Source: Coffea arabica
Lineage: Eukaryota; Streptophyta; Magnoliopsida; Gentianales; Rubiaceae
Assembly (NCBI RefSeq): GCF_036785885.1
Contig: NC_092323.1
Coordinates: 23,382,501 to 23,446,500, forward strand
Direction of reading: 5' to 3'
DNA length: 64,000 bases
Below, one piece after another: positions 1 to 13,250 of this stretch (the stretch's first letter is position 1; each line of letters begins with the position of its first letter). The notes under the pieces were generated by a model that had not been told where the DNA came from, ran no database searches, and saw nothing but the letters and a program-made list of their open reading frames with translations. A program made the translations under genes and the position numbers.

Positions 1-291
1 GAATTTTGCTTTTATTCCAATACAACAAAAATAAATAGTTCAAGTCAAGAAATTTACACCTTATAAAAATTTAACCTTATTTTATTTTTTTTATTGTTGT
101 TGTAAATTTCATAAGTAAGATAACATAAGGGTAGTATTGAAATAAAGTTTTATCTTTCTTGTATTTCCTCTAAAGGGGCCAAAATGTTACAAGAAATGTC
201 AATTTAAGGAAGGTAAGTGAGATTTTAAAAACCTCAGAAGAGCCAAGTGATATTAAAAAAAAACCTCAAGAGAGGTTTCTAAAATTATCCC
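1..291. mobile_element. MULE-type MITE copy, right part only
   Basis: The right terminal part of a non-autonomous element whose left end lies before the window. Bases 60-291 match the reverse complement of 2644-2830, which lies inside the complete copy at 626-3488. Both share the terminal block of repeated gagatttt/aaacct motifs ending in TTATCCC. This makes 1-291 a second, inverted copy of the same family. Family placement rests on the 9-bp target duplication of the complete copy. Confidence 0.7.
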
Positions 292-616
292 TTTTTATAA
301 TTGTCCATTCTACATTTTGTAAAGAGTTTGCTGCCTAAAATTTTAAAAATTAGTTATTCCACAACATGTACAATTTAGTTATCGTAGATGCAACATAATA
401 AAGGAAGCAGAACCGAGTATCCTAATGTACTTTTTGACACATAAAAATACAATAAATTATCAAAAGTGCATGCAATTCAGTTTTCAACAAGCTTTCCTTG
501 ATAATCTACCTCTTGGCTGTTCAATTATATACAAACTTTCTTGCTTATCCCACAAAACAATAAAAAAAAAACTCTAAACCTAAATAGGAGTCGGATAAAT
601 TTTCAAAGAGGAGTAA
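292..616. other. Unassigned AT-rich spacer
   Basis: No coding potential, RNA gene or repeat end recognised between the two MITE copies. Confidence 0.5.
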
Positions 617-655
617 AAAGTAAAAGGATAATCTCAAAAACCTCCCTTAATGTTT

Positions 656-2638
656 TGTGATAAGTGTGCATTTTAAGTGTTTTAAATGTATTTTATTATT
701 TAGTTTTGGTCTTTTTAGTCATTTTTAGAGCTAATGAACTAAGTTTCTAGTGAAATTATACATTTTGTGGCCTAAGTGAAAATTTTCATTTCTATGGATT
801 AAAGTGGTCAAAAATTCATGTTTTTGTAGAATTCAAGAATTCAATCATCAATTGGAGTGATATGAGAAGATAATTGGATGATTTTTTATGATTTTAAAGG
901 TTTTAAAGAGAATACGAAGTGCTAAATACTCAAGAGATGAAATGCAATTAAGTATAAAAGAAAGAGGAATTTGACAGTTTTGATACCTGTTGGTATTTCG
1001 GTTATATTTTGAGTTACAAGCATTAGATTGAGATAATTCTTAAACCATTTTGAATCTAACACATAGCTCTACATTTCATATGAGATATTAAAATCCAGTT
1101 CATGAGTTTTCCTAGTCAAAATATCAAAATACAACCGGCCATTTTGTTGTCGAAAGCTGAAGTAGGGGATTGACCATTCTTGGATATTTTGGTGATTTCT
1201 TAGTTTACATAGCTCCAAATTGGATGATTCTTGAGACATTGGAAATTAATTCAAAGAGTTACAACTTTTATGTTTTGTAAAAGAGCTAGTTCAACCTTTA
1301 TCATTGAGAAAATATCAATGGAAAGTGGTGCAAAAACAAAGCAAAGTTAAAGACTGACCAGAATTGAGAAAACCTACAAAAGAGGAAAATGTGGGGTAAT
1401 ACGTGACCTCAAGCCCGCGTTTTCTAAGGTCACATTTTCTTCAATTACAGCTGCAACTTGTACTCTGTTCACACAAGTTTTTTGATCAATTTTTCTGCAA
1501 AAATTTCGGCTGGATATGAGCAAGCATGTATAGAGACTTCAAGAAGCAACTTTTGGTAATTTCAAGGGACAATTTTGCCAACTAGAAACAACTCACTTTG
1601 AGTTTGAATTCTCTATAAATAGAGACCTATGGAGAGCTGGTTTGATAACTTTGGAAGGCTAAAGACACTACCAAAATATAGTCTTTACTAGTTTTTCTTA
1701 ATTCATTAGTTTAGTTCATTAGTATAATATAGTTAGTGTAGTTTATCCTTCTTGTACTTGTAGTTAAATTTGAATGAAGAATTGAGGAGCAAATATGGAG
1801 AGTTGGAGCTCATGTGATAAGGGTGACTTCTCTCCTATCACTTTCTCTTTTGTATTTGAGTTCATGTTTAACTATAATACACGTATAGTCTTTCCTTTCA
1901 TTCTTTTCATGTTTTACTAAAGTTTATGCCTAGAGTTATGGATGAACTTTCTATATCTTGTTAGTGATGTTTACATCGTTATTTGATGATGTTATTTTGA
2001 AAAAGTTATTATCACTTTTGCTTTTCTAATTATAATTAACTGGTCATTAATCGTGATAATCTTAAGGTGTTAAGTTTACAGTGGGAATTCGGATTTGAGA
2101 CTAGTTCAATGAAATACTAAACCTAGAGAATACACTCACGGGAGTAGAGGTGCATCTATGTGGTTTTAGTGACTTATTCCATATAATTTCATAGAAGAAA
2201 TGAGTTTGTAATTAATTTCATAACTACGAGAGTACGTATGGTTTAATTACAAGTATAGTTGATTCACTACAAGAGTAGGTTTCACATATATTAGAAAATT
2301 ACGCCATAACTAGCCAAGATAATAACATTCAATTAATCGGTAATTTCATTTGCAAGAGTACCAAGGAATTCCATAACTCTAGGAGCTTCTATTGTTACTT
2401 TTATTTCATATTTATAGTTTAGATTCAATTTCTTGCACCTATGATAGTCTAAATAATAAAGAAATTCGAAAACCATCAGTATTGACAATCTTTCTTGTGG
2501 GTTCGACCCTTAATATCCTATATTCAATCACGACCTGTATACTTGTAGAAAATTACGTGTGGGGTATTTAGAATTTTATAAATATAAAATTTAACTGTAG
2601 ATTGAGTTTAATTATTATATGCATACCCTGCGCTCATG
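656..2638. mobile_element. LTR-like insertion (putative solo LTR) inside the MITE
   Basis: This block interrupts the left terminal repeat of the surrounding MITE. It begins TGTGATAAG and is flanked by a candidate 5-bp duplication TGTTT (651-655 and 2639-2643). Removing the block plus one TGTTT restores a continuous MITE end. It contains a TATA box (1614-1622) but no primer site, polypurine tract or coding region, which fits a solo LTR. Its right end GCTCATG does not show the expected CA, so the exact 3' end is uncertain. About 0.9 kb at 1705-2638 is related to the element at 16322-17561. Confidence 0.55.
1614..1622 (+). promoter_or_regulatory. TATA box within the LTR-like insertion
   Basis: TATAAATAG in a ctc/gag context, of the kind found in plant LTR promoters. 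It is the only strong TATA signal in this block and suggests plus-strand transcription of the original element. Confidence 0.4.
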
Positions 2639-3595
2639 TGTTTTTGCATAATATTACTCAGCTCCCTTAGGTTTTTAAAGTCTCATGTAGCTCCCTTGGA
2701 TTGACATTTCTTATAATATTTTATCCCTTTTCGAGGTAATGCAAGAAAGATAAACTTTGTTCCAATACTACCCTTGCATTATCCTACTTATGATGCTTAT
2801 AACAACAAAAAAATAAAATAAAATATGGTTACAAAGTAAAAAGATGAAAATATGAGCGATTATAAATGCAATAACGAGTAATTTAATAGATATGAAATAT
2901 TTATATCTAATATAAAGCATGATGTTTAACAAAAAAAAAACAGATATTCCCAAATATATATTTGGTCATTAGATCATTTTTTGATGATTTTTCAAATTCT
3001 AACTTATTTATAAAATTCATTTTTCTATAAGTAGGATTTACATTGCAAACTACACATATGAAGAAATTATTTTAGTTTCAGTATAACTTAAACTATATCA
3101 TGTATTAAAACATATTTCCTAAAAATGATTTCTTCACTTCCTTATAACTGTCTATGAAAATTTTCAAGTTGTTAATTACTCACAAAAATCCTCGTAAGTA
3201 GTTAATTTTGACTATATTTAATTTATCCATGTCTTTTACTATCCCACCATGAGTTTCATACAGGGAAATATGGACCATAAATCTACATTTTTTTGGTTTA
3301 AAAATTTATTTTTTTGGCTTTTTGATTAAATATCTATTAAGATCAAGGGTAATATTATCAATTTGTGACCTTTGATAAGAATATTTAGTCTTGTCAAGCT
3401 GACAGAGGAAATAAGTGAGATTTTAAAAACTTTAAAAGAGTTGAGTGATATTATGAGAAATCTCAAGGGATGTTTTTGAAATTATCCCAAAGTAAAATCC
3501 AAAGTCTTCGCAGAAACTAAGTGGAGGGCCCAGTGCAGACCAAGGAACTTCAATAGCTGAGGTCAGTCCCCTCCCCTACGCCACTGGCTGTCAAC

Positions 3596-4406
3596 CTATG
3601 TTTTCAGAACCGGACCGGATATCGACTCGGCCGAGATCAGGGGTCAGGGGTCAATGGGTTCGACCGGGGGTCGATAGGGGTCGAACCGGATGACGTCATA
3701 AATAAAAATTATTTAAAAATTAAAATATTATATATAAAATATCTAATAATATATTAATATTAATAAAGGTATATTCATATATATTTGATGTTTCAAATAT
3801 ATTTAACAAGAAAATACAAAGAAATTAGAACAATCAAGTAGCAATTTATGTTATTTAATAAATATTAACAAGTTTAGAATTAAAATTATGAGTTTAATTG
3901 AAAAATAACATCAAATTTTAGGACAATATTTATAAAGTATGAAATATTTGAGATATATTAATAAGTTTTAATAATTTAGGGGGCCAAAACATAATATTGA
4001 AAAATTGAGTTTTTTTTTTAAAAAAAATGCTACGCCACCCCACGCCCGTTGCTATTCCTACCGAACAGTGGTAGTGTTAGCGCCAATTGAGAAAAACTGA
4101 GCTGATGACAAGTGACAACAGGTTTGTCTAACAATTAGCTGGTGCCTGCGAGACGAGGACACGTAGGTCCCACCTTAAACGCTCACCTTTATAGATTATC
4201 GAGGTGCTGACTGCTGACTAACTAGTCTCGGCCACATGAAACCATTGAACCGGAAAAATCGGTTTTTTCCCGGTCAAACCTGATTTTTGACCGGCTTTGA
4301 CCGAGCTTTAAATTTTCGGTTTTCTACCATGACTCGGACCGGACACTTGACCGGTTCCCGGTTCGACCGGTTTGACCGGCCGGTCCGGTCCGAGTTTCAA
4401 AACAGA
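3596..4406. mobile_element. MITE with 9-bp target duplication, CCGG-rich ends
   Basis: An 811-bp non-coding element flanked by the exact 9-bp repeat GCTGTCAAC (3587-3595 and 4407-4415). The ends are inverted: the left reads TGTTTTCAGAACCGGACCGG, and the right reads TGTTTTGAAACTCGGACC on the other strand. The subterminal DNA is filled with alternating CCGGT/GACCGG words, while the core is AT-rich. A 9-bp duplication suggests a Mutator-type element. It lies 370 bp upstream of the PADRE gene and may contribute to its promoter region. Confidence 0.8.
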
Positions 4407-4776
4407 GCTGTCAACAAGGAAATGAAACCGTCAAATATTGTTTGTTTGTCTTGTTATTTGAACCCAATCCCACGTTTCAAGCCAATTCCACTATGACCAG
4501 TCCTTTTTGCATACATGCAAGTGCGATTGTGTGATTAATGGTAGACTCCACTAGACCAAATTGCAAGGAGTTTGAAAAGTATATGATTGCTAACAAAAGG
4601 CCAAAGACTGTTATTCCAAGTAGTTGGCCAGATGTGATATTCTACTAGTAAAGAAGATTTTATTATTTGAGTCAAGCTCTCTTGTTCTATATTCCACATT
4701 CCTCACAGTCAAGTTCTTTTCTTGATGCTTTAAAAGATCGAATACCAAGTGACGGAATCATACGATTTTCAAAACG

Positions 4777-5313
4777 ATGGGTTGCTCTTTCTCTTGCGAA
4801 TCTTCATCTGTATGCAAAAATATAAGGGTGGTACACTTGAATGGTCATGTAAAGGAGTATGATTATCCTGTTTCAGTTGGTGAAGTCACGTCGAAACAGC
4901 CAAAGCATTTTGCGTGCATTTGTGCTCAGCTTCTTTCCACTTGCTCACCGCCTCTCATGACTTATGGTTTCTTGGAACCATATTCTGTATTCCAGTCCAA
5001 TGCGTCTCCCGCTGCTTTGGCTCCTCAAGCCAGGAAGTTGACCAACATTGCAAAAAGTTGTCCGTCCAAATCTACCTCAGGGCACAGAACTACGTTGATT
5101 GGATTCAATGGTGCTAGTCCAGCTTGTAGATCACCAGCAGGTAGTCCTGACCGGTTTTCAGATTCAAATCTGAAGGTGGAAACAGAAAATTGTTCAGCAG
5201 AATTTGAGCGGACGGGGTCATCTAAGTCACGGTCATGGAAGCCGAATTTATCCACGATCAGGGAAAGATCATTTAATCAGAGAAGTGAATCCAATTTACA
5301 GGAAAATAGTTAA
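4777..5313 (+). CDS. DUF4228/PADRE-domain protein, single exon
   Basis: A 178-residue protein beginning MGCSFSCESSSVC. Glycine at position 2 with nearby cysteines suggests N-myristoylation and palmitoylation, so membrane attachment. Residues about 16-36 (IRVVHLNGHVKEYDYPVSVG) match the start of the plant PADRE/DUF4228 domain, a family linked to stress and pathogen responses with no known enzyme activity. The Ser-rich C-terminal third (residues 93-178) looks disordered, as in the family. Oddity: around residues 64-74 the sequence runs LEPYSVFQSNASP, where relatives usually carry a YF(V/L)LP strand between LEP and the following segment. The reading frame is intact, so this looks like a small in-frame loss. 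The start was chosen because of the MGC motif and because no longer in-frame start with family similarity is present. Function in the cell is inferred from family only. Confidence 0.75.
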   Translation: MGCSFSCESSSVCKNIRVVHLNGHVKEYDYPVSVGEVTSKQPKHFACICAQLLSTCSPPLMTYGFLEPYSVFQSNASPAALAPQARKLTNIAKSCPSKSTSGHRTTLIGFNGASPACRSPAGSPDRFSDSNLKVETENCSAEFERTGSSKSRSWKPNLSTIRERSFNQRSESNLQENS

Positions 5314-8300
5314 TGGCGTGTTAACTGGATATAGTCAATCATTGTACTAGAGTAGGATGTTAATTGACACAAAGGATCATTAGGACAGGGCCATTGCAGC
5401 AATTGGCCGGTGCAATGATCATTGGATTTAGAAGTTTTCTTGTTGAAACATCCTCCATTCCTATTATGTAAATAGCAGAAATTTCCTGTTTTTTGGGCTT
5501 TTGTCTCATTTTTGGTTGCCACTGCTACAATGGCTTAATAATTTGTTCAATGTTAAACATGGTTTGGTGTAAAATTACAAAATTAATCGTTTTAAATGGT
5601 GTTTTATATTTGTTTTGACAGGATTTCAAAAATAATAATAAAAAAAAGGTACTTAAAGAGGTGCTTAAAAATGATGCTTAGATGCCAAAAGACATTTAGA
5701 AAACTTGGAGAAAGATGGAAATCAAGTTAAAATTGTCTTGAAGAAGCTAAGGGAGATAGTTTCCCAAAGAAATTCGGCTCTAACGCATCTTAGTATTTGG
5801 CTATAAATGAATTACAAAGATCAGATTGACGTAATTGTTTATGCGTTTTGAAGTTTATATCAAGGATACAATTCTCATGAAGACATCAAATTCCTATCCA
5901 AAAGTCTAAAATATAAAAACTATTTTTTGGTACTAAATTTTAAAAATTTCTAGAATTGCTATATCTGACCAGTCGTTGACACAACTTTACACCTAGATGT
6001 CTAAATGAGCTAATTCTTAAACCATTGGAAATTAGGTAAATCTTTTATACACTGACAGTGTATATACTGAAGGGTCTAGATGCATGCCACATATATAAAA
6101 TTTGATGTTTAGATTCTAATTCAGATGACGTGGCATTCATCCAACCCCATCAATATGCATACTAAAAGTGTAGGAAAGATTAATCCTTATAAATTTTATC
6201 AATTTTTACAACTTTTCTCATTTGCTCAATGCCTAGTATTTGACTTTCTTCATTGAGTTATTTACGTCCGAAGTTGTGGCTAGCAGATTCCAAATCTTAC
6301 CCTGACAAGGATTCCTATTCCTAATATGTTTCTAACTTTTTTCATCTTTAAAAGGGCACAATATGGACGAATTTGGAGAACAATTTAGGCATACTTTGGA
6401 ATCTATGAACAGTGTAGATCTCCATCTTTTCTTCTTATTTATCTTAGTTAGGAATTTTATTGAAGATTGGAGGAAGAAGAAGTAACCTCATGCCTGTCTT
6501 AGATAAGATTTTCTTATCTCCTTCTTAATATTTAATGAATTTCACATATTTATTTTCTTTTCTTTTATAATTAAAAGAGCTCTTGATTATGAAGTATCTA
6601 TGATACTAACTAGTACGCTAGAGTTGTTAATTAATTTTAGCTGATAAAAGTATAGGCTTTATTATGTAACTCGCAAAAGTAGGAAATCACATATAAAGGG
6701 TGCTTGTAAGATGTCATGATTCTAACGACTTTTTAACTTGTCTTTAATCATGGAAGTAAAGTTAGACTTTTTTTTCAGATAATTAAAGTTGATGTTGTAA
6801 ATTAAGGAGATTTTACAATAGATATTGCACAAGAGTGAATTAGTTAACCAAGAAAAGATATTTGGCTATGATAATTGATGAAATCTAAACCTTGGAATCC
6901 TTTTATCGTTGTTAATTTTTTGTTTTTTGGTCAGTGGAAGGTTTGAACCTAAGATCTCTTACTTACACTCTCTTCCAACTTGTTACCAATCCAACCCTCC
7001 CTCAAGTTTTCTCTTTTATTTGCTTCTATGTAGGAAATGACGCTAGAGTACTTTTCCTACTTGCATATGATCCATACACTTGCGAGTGATAAATAGGGTT
7101 TAATTTAACTTTGCATCAGTTCTTGTAATACCTAAACTTTGTATATATTGACTAGTTGGTCATTGACATTAGTTATGGACAAATTGTTTTAAAAACACTT
7201 TTGCATTGATTCCATCATATAAATAGATATCTTTTGATTCAATTTGTGTTTGTTTTGTTTTAATCATATTTTGTGACATGCACTTTTAAGCATCTATTTT
7301 GTAGAACATTTATTTCATGGCACTATAGAAAAGTTGCCACGACAAAAAACTTTTTCATGGCATTATAAGAAAAAGTCCCATGAAAATGGAATTTTCAACT
7401 TTTAATAATGGCACTAGTGAAGTCTCAATCTAGTCATCACTAGTGAAGTAAATGTATAAATTCTTTACTATCCAACATGAGTTAAAAATTTGAAATTAAT
7501 ATAGAGGAATAGGAAGATTGCATAGCTTTAATCATTCATGCATAATTACTTAAAATAAATTGAACTACTATCAACCTTGCTATCATTGGTCTTTGCATAT
7601 TTTTTTGGCAATTTGTCAAAACTATTGAGTATATTTGATTCAAAAGATTAATTGGAAAAATACAAAAATTGCTAAAAAAATATAAATAATAACACAAAAA
7701 ATATAGAAATTTTAAGCATATGGTAATTGTTTATGATATCTTTTCAACTCCTAGAAAAGAAATTTTACAAAAAGTAATCAAGTTGAAATTTTTATTTTCG
7801 AGATACAAATTGAAAACTACCAAATTATTATATGCATAGTTGACAAGTATAAATGCCAAAAGGCATCTTGCAACTTAAAAAACAAATTCATGTTGCAAGG
7901 GAAAGACGAACAAAAATATGCTTTCTATTGAAATTTAAAAATGCAGTAAAAATCCCAACATGCATATTTTATGCAAAGAACTAAGAAACAAGATATTCAA
8001 AGTATGATGAACTTAAGTACAAAAAACCTTAATCGTAGTGTAATTATTGCAGATTTTCAATTGAAATAGGTGTTCCGCTAATCATGCTAGTTGCAAGCAA
8101 ATTTGAAATATTTAAACGAACACTTATATAGATGAAGCTTCCTTGTGTTAGTAAGTAGAGAATAAACATAAGAATATCATTATGCAATTCACTGATTCCT
8201 ATGTTCATGCACTATAATGCTATTGAGTTTAGGCAGTAGAATGATGAGCTTTATTTGAACACCACAAATAAGAGGCCGGGAATGAAAAAAATGAAGAATT

Positions 8301-9967
8301 ATCACTAGTTATAGAATACTCCCTATTTTGGGTAAATGAAATGGATATCTATAGTCTATCATTTGAAAATTCTTGTAACCAGTCTTTACATGTTATTTGT
8401 CATATTATCCTATACGTGAAGTACTACTGGATTAAATCAAAACTAGAATTGGTAAAGTTCATGTAGTGTGAAAGAAATTTATTAAAGCAATTAAAATAGC
8501 GCTAATGTTGTTCAAAAGCAACGCAAGCTACCAATTCGTGTTGAAATCTAAATGCGCAAAAATTTTTCAATGCACAAGTGACAACTTTATATGAACAATA
8601 TGTACTAGCACAAATTTTCTAGAATTAACATATGAGATAATTAGTTCTTATTCTCTGCATCCATCCAAATTGATTCATAAAAAATTGAAACAAAAAAATG
8701 CTATACTACTTCTTGACATCATCTCATCCAAAAATATAGCTAATAATGACAAACAATAAATTCTATGAATAAAATAATACTAAGGAAAAATCATTAATAA
8801 GATATCAATGTTGATAAAAAAAAGGCTAATAATAAAATATTTTAAATCTAGTAAATGCACCTTTGATCCATGATTATTCTTAATGAGAAAATTTTCATTT
8901 GGTAATGTACAACAAAGGATGCTAGAACTAAACATGCTTGAATATATGATGGAAGTCAGGTATACTAGGTATTAGTATATGATTTCTTCTACACATTTTT
9001 ATAAAAAAATATATGGTGCAGAAAATTATTTGTTAAATGATCATTATTCAAAATTTTCTAAAGGCCATAAGAATGTTCTAGAACTGCTCGATCAAAAAGG
9101 CAAAAGAATAGTCTTTGCTTACTTTGAGATTGTCTATTTGAGGACAAGATTTACATCTAATGAAACAATTTCAAGGATGATTATGGCGTTTTAGATGTTT
9201 TTAATCAAAATATTGGTTTCTCTCAACATTCATACATTTAGCAAGGAAAAAGATATGAAAAGAACAAAAGAAGGGTGAGAAGGAACAGAGGGGAGTCATG
9301 AGATGCTATTACTAGAAGTGAGAAGTTGAACATGCCTCTATTTCTATCGAGACATATATGTAGCCTATGTGGTGAAAAATAGATTATAAAGGTAATAAAA
9401 TTGGAAATTAGATCATTTTGGGTATATTTTTTTGAAAAAGAGTTAGATTGGCAAAAAAAACTCTAATTTGATTCAAGTAAGTTAATTGCAACCACAATAA
9501 ATGCACACTTACTCATTATTTAGGAACTTATATAGAAATTTGGGAATAATGAATTTGTATTCATTGAAGTTAATCACATTGAAAAAATTACATAGATTAA
9601 GTTATTTACCATTTTCCAAAATATCCTACCTAATAAATTAAAGTAAACCTACAACAATTTAACAAAGAAAATGTACAAAATTATAAACTTTTAGTAAAAT
9701 TTGATCAATAACTTTTCCCTCTAAAACAAATCATTGATCTTTTCCCTTCTACCTGACACTGCAAGGATTGTTTCCTTATCCTTACTAGTTCTAGAATATG
9801 ATAACTTGGTTAGTGAGTGAAAATGAGTTTGCAACAATCATATCAAGTTACAAATTATAGAATATGCATGACGATCTAAATAATAAGGAAATCTTTATAT
9901 CAACTTGTAATACCTATTAGTTAATATGAAACTATACTAATTATACCATAAATTTGAAATGGTGTCA
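5314..9967. other. Intergenic DNA, mostly unassigned
   Basis: AT-rich spacer. Apart from the small inverted-repeat element at 6037-6183, no gene, RNA or clear transposon end was recognised. Short open frames here (for example 8979-9194) lack any recognisable motif and have the composition of the surrounding DNA. Confidence 0.5.
6037..6183. mobile_element. Small MITE-like imperfect hairpin
   Basis: About 147 bp whose two halves are imperfect inverted repeats. The left half holds AATCTTTTATACACTGACAG and a GATGCATGCCAC block. The right half holds the complementary GTGGCATTCATCC and GTGTAGGAAAGATTAATCC. No clean target duplication was found, so the ends are approximate. Confidence 0.4.
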
Positions 9968-9975
9968 ATAGGATG

Positions 9976-10456
9976 TAGGGGTGTTGTCGAGTACTACTCG
10001 AGCTCGACTCGAGGCAAAATAACTAAGCTCGAACTTGAGCTCGAGCTCCGCAAGCTTTTAAAATTCGAGCTCGAGCTCGAGTTCGACATCAATTTATGGA
10101 ACTCGAGCTCGAGTTTAATTAAATGTAATTAATTCAAATCAAGTTCAATCGAGATTATTCAAGCTCAATCAAGCCTAATCAAGCTCAAGTAATAAAAATT
10201 AATATTTTATATATAATTTTAAATAAAGGATATTATTGACATTTCACAATAATAAAAATTAAAATAAATATTATAAAAAGCTCGATAGAGCTCGTCGAGC
10301 TCTCGAGTATCATATTTCCAAGATCGAACTCGACTCGATAGCTCTAATGAGTAGTTCGAGCTCGAGATCGAACTTGGTCAACCGAGCTCGAGCTCGAGTT
10401 GCTGACCAAGTAGCTCGCAAGCTCGAGCCGAGCTACTTGGTTTAGCTCCAGCTCTA
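9976..10456. mobile_element. hAT-type MITE rich in GAGCTCGA words
   Basis: A 481-bp non-coding element starting TAGGGGTGTTG and ending CCAGCTCTA. It is flanked by an exact 8-bp target duplication ATAGGATG (9968-9975 and 10457-10464), the hAT hallmark. The subterminal regions on both sides are dense in GAGCTCGAGCTCGA repeats on either strand, probably transposase-binding motifs by analogy with other hAT elements. The core is AT-rich. Confidence 0.85.
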
Positions 10457-10464
10457 ATAGGATG

Positions 10465-10679
10465 TGCCTAACTATTAATAGCCAAATATACTATTCACAA
10501 AGTGTATTCAGAAAAAAAAACTCACGAATACCTATTAAATACAAAAATTCATGAGGGGCCGAGTCTAGGTTTATTTTTTCAGACCCATAAGGATCTGGAT
10601 TTGAGTTTGGATCTAACTAAATTTAATGAATCTCGATCTAGATCAAAGAGATTCAAATCAAACCATATCCATTGACATA
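10465..10679. other. Short unassigned spacer
   Basis: Nothing recognised between the hAT MITE and the first R repeat. Confidence 0.5.
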
Positions 10680-13250
10680 CCCATTCCCAGTGATATGGCT
10701 GAATTAGGGTCTCTTGTTGTGATACAAAATACAGCCATTCGAGGACGGTCATTAGAATGACCAACCTTGGTCCAAATTCTCTCTATACCACTTCTTTCTT
10801 GGACTAGCAAGAGTTATCATATCATTTCTATTTGCCATAAGCTCAACCTTATTTGGTTGCATATTGTTGGAATCCAACTCCATCCATCTTCAATACACTT
10901 TGGGCTCCTTTTATGTAACTAAATATTGTACCAAAGAATTTAGTTTTTGAGTTAGCCACATATATTATATTTCTTGGGTAATTTGCATAATATAACTAGA
11001 GTTCAACCTATTTAGTCTCATGAAAATGACTCAAGTTTTTCTAATTTTTTTATAAGTTATTTACTTTGATTTTTGCTTTTTCGTTTTAAATAAAAAAGGA
11101 TTCAAAAGGCACCTTAAATGTGCATGCCAATCTTTGTAAGTAAAAGCATATTTCTAAAATTTTTACTATAAAAAATAATCTTAATTTTTAAAAAAGTAGA
11201 CCACCAGACAATCCAATTAACAATTCAAAGGAACAAGGTAATTAAGGAAGAGATATTGATAATCTTTATGGTACTAAAACAACATGGTGCTAATTCTCTA
11301 GTTGTATGGGCATCATTTAAAGGAATCAAATAAATCCAAACCTAAACTTTAAAAAAAGAATATTTTTCCAGACTAATGGCCTAGCCTGTCTAGGAAAGTT
11401 AAGAAAACCATCTTGGGTACAATTGAAAAGAAAAAAGAAAACACTAAAAATTCTTGATAGTCTCAAATTTAACCAAAACCAATGTGTTCTAAAGCCATGT
11501 TTAAAATAATATCTACTCATTCTGTTATACTAGAAAGACCCATAAGTTTTGGAGACTCAAGGTACTATAGCTACCTCAATTACAACAATTATCAATTAAA
11601 AAGTTAATGGTATTAAAGTGAGGTTCATAATTATACTAAAAAGAAGGCATTGACTAATACTTGCCATTTAAATTTCATAGCAGAAATGGAAACTAAGTTT
11701 AGACTAAGGGTGCGTTTGCTTCTATAGAATTAGAATTGAATTAGAATCGAAATTCTATAGAATTGGAATTCCAAATCATTCCAATTCTTTCGTTTGGGAA
11801 ATGCATAGAATTGATACGAAATTTATTTGGAATTCCAAATTCTTTGTTTGTATGAGAGAAGAATTCATTAGGAATTAGAATTGTTTTCAAGAAAATGCTT
11901 ACATAAAATTTTTCTTTTTTTCTTTTTTCTATATAATAATTTCTTTTTTTCTTACATTTAGCTAATTTTTACTAAAGATTTAAAAGAAAAAACCAATTTG
12001 TGCCTTTAATAATTTATTTTTCTCACTCTCATATCAATTTCTTTGGTGAGCATTGCCTTTAGCATGTTTTGATCCATTATCCCTTTTTGTGAAAAAATAT
12101 TTCCCCATCTCAGCCGTGGTATTTTCAACTGTGTTTTGATATATTATAATAAAGCAAAATTCTTTCTTATTTCTAATACTTATGCAAAATTCAAAAAAGA
12201 ATTCATCAATCATAATAGCTATGCACAACTAAAACTCAAATTCCTCTATTAAGTACCAATGGCATGATAAAAATATGAGAGAGGAAAAGTTGAAGCAATT
12301 TTTCACTCATGTGACAATAACTACAAAATCAAGAAGCAATATTTCATGAAAAAAAGGTAAGAAAACAATCAGTTACAAATAAATCCTACATATGTAACAA
12401 AAACACTTGATCAAATGCTTCAACTGTAAAAACCAAAAAGCTAAAAACTATCAGTTACAAATAAATCCTAACTTAAGAGGCCAACTGTATAAACCAATTT
12501 CTACTTCTCCCGTTTCCACCCCTACTTCAACTGCCTCGTCATGTTTCTGTCTCTGTTTTATGTTCTTCAGTAAATAAATAGAAACTTAAAAACAAAAAAA
12601 AAATTCCAGCCAAAACACATATCTCCAAATACCCCTTTGTTTGTTCATATCAATTCTTCACTTAGGTAGCTGCGCATTGAGCCGTAAGGAGAGTTGATAG
12701 TCACGAATTGTATATGTTCAGGCATAACTCTGCAGATCAGAGGTCAAGAGAAAGTACTTCAATGAAGCAGCGGATACAACATTTCAATGCCCAGTTTTGG
12801 GACATTTCATTCCACTAGTATTGAAACGTGACACGCTGCCACTTGGTCCTGGACTCTCTTCTCTAAAATTTGAGTTCAGCATGGCTAGTTCATGAAGTTG
12901 CTACCTCTTTATATGGTCCTAAGACTCATCCTGCACGAAAAGAAAATAAGGAACATCAGTTGAAACCAGGTTAACTTGATTTCCATCAAGGGTTCACACC
13001 AGAATTTGTGATGACATTTACTGAGGCTATACACAAATTTTCAGCTAGATTTGACTATATGGTTCAGCGACTGAACTTCATGGTCAAATTCATCTTCTCA
13101 TTCTATGGTTAATTGGACTTCGATGTCAAAAAAGAGGGGTGAAAAAAAAAAGAGTAACATCAATTATCTCAAGTAGTTAACTTATGCAATTCTGAAGAAA
13201 ATTATGTAGCATACCACAGGCTTTTCATTTAAATAATTGAACTCAAACAG

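Larger units (their letters stand above)
626..3488. mobile_element. MULE-type MITE split by a nested insertion
   Basis: The terminal inverted repeats are GGATAATCTCAAAAACCTCC at the left and the reverse complement of the block ending at 3488 on the right. They are flanked by an exact 9-bp target duplication AAAGTAAAA at 617-625 and 3489-3497, the length typical of Mutator-like elements. The native element is about 0.88 kb once the insertion at 656-2638 is removed. It has no coding capacity, so it would have been mobilised in trans. Confidence 0.8.

Noticed and set aside
7300..7440. Repeated ATGGCACTATAG-like words that recall CACTA ends
   Set aside because: Only a few short words, no second terminus and no 3-bp duplication found.
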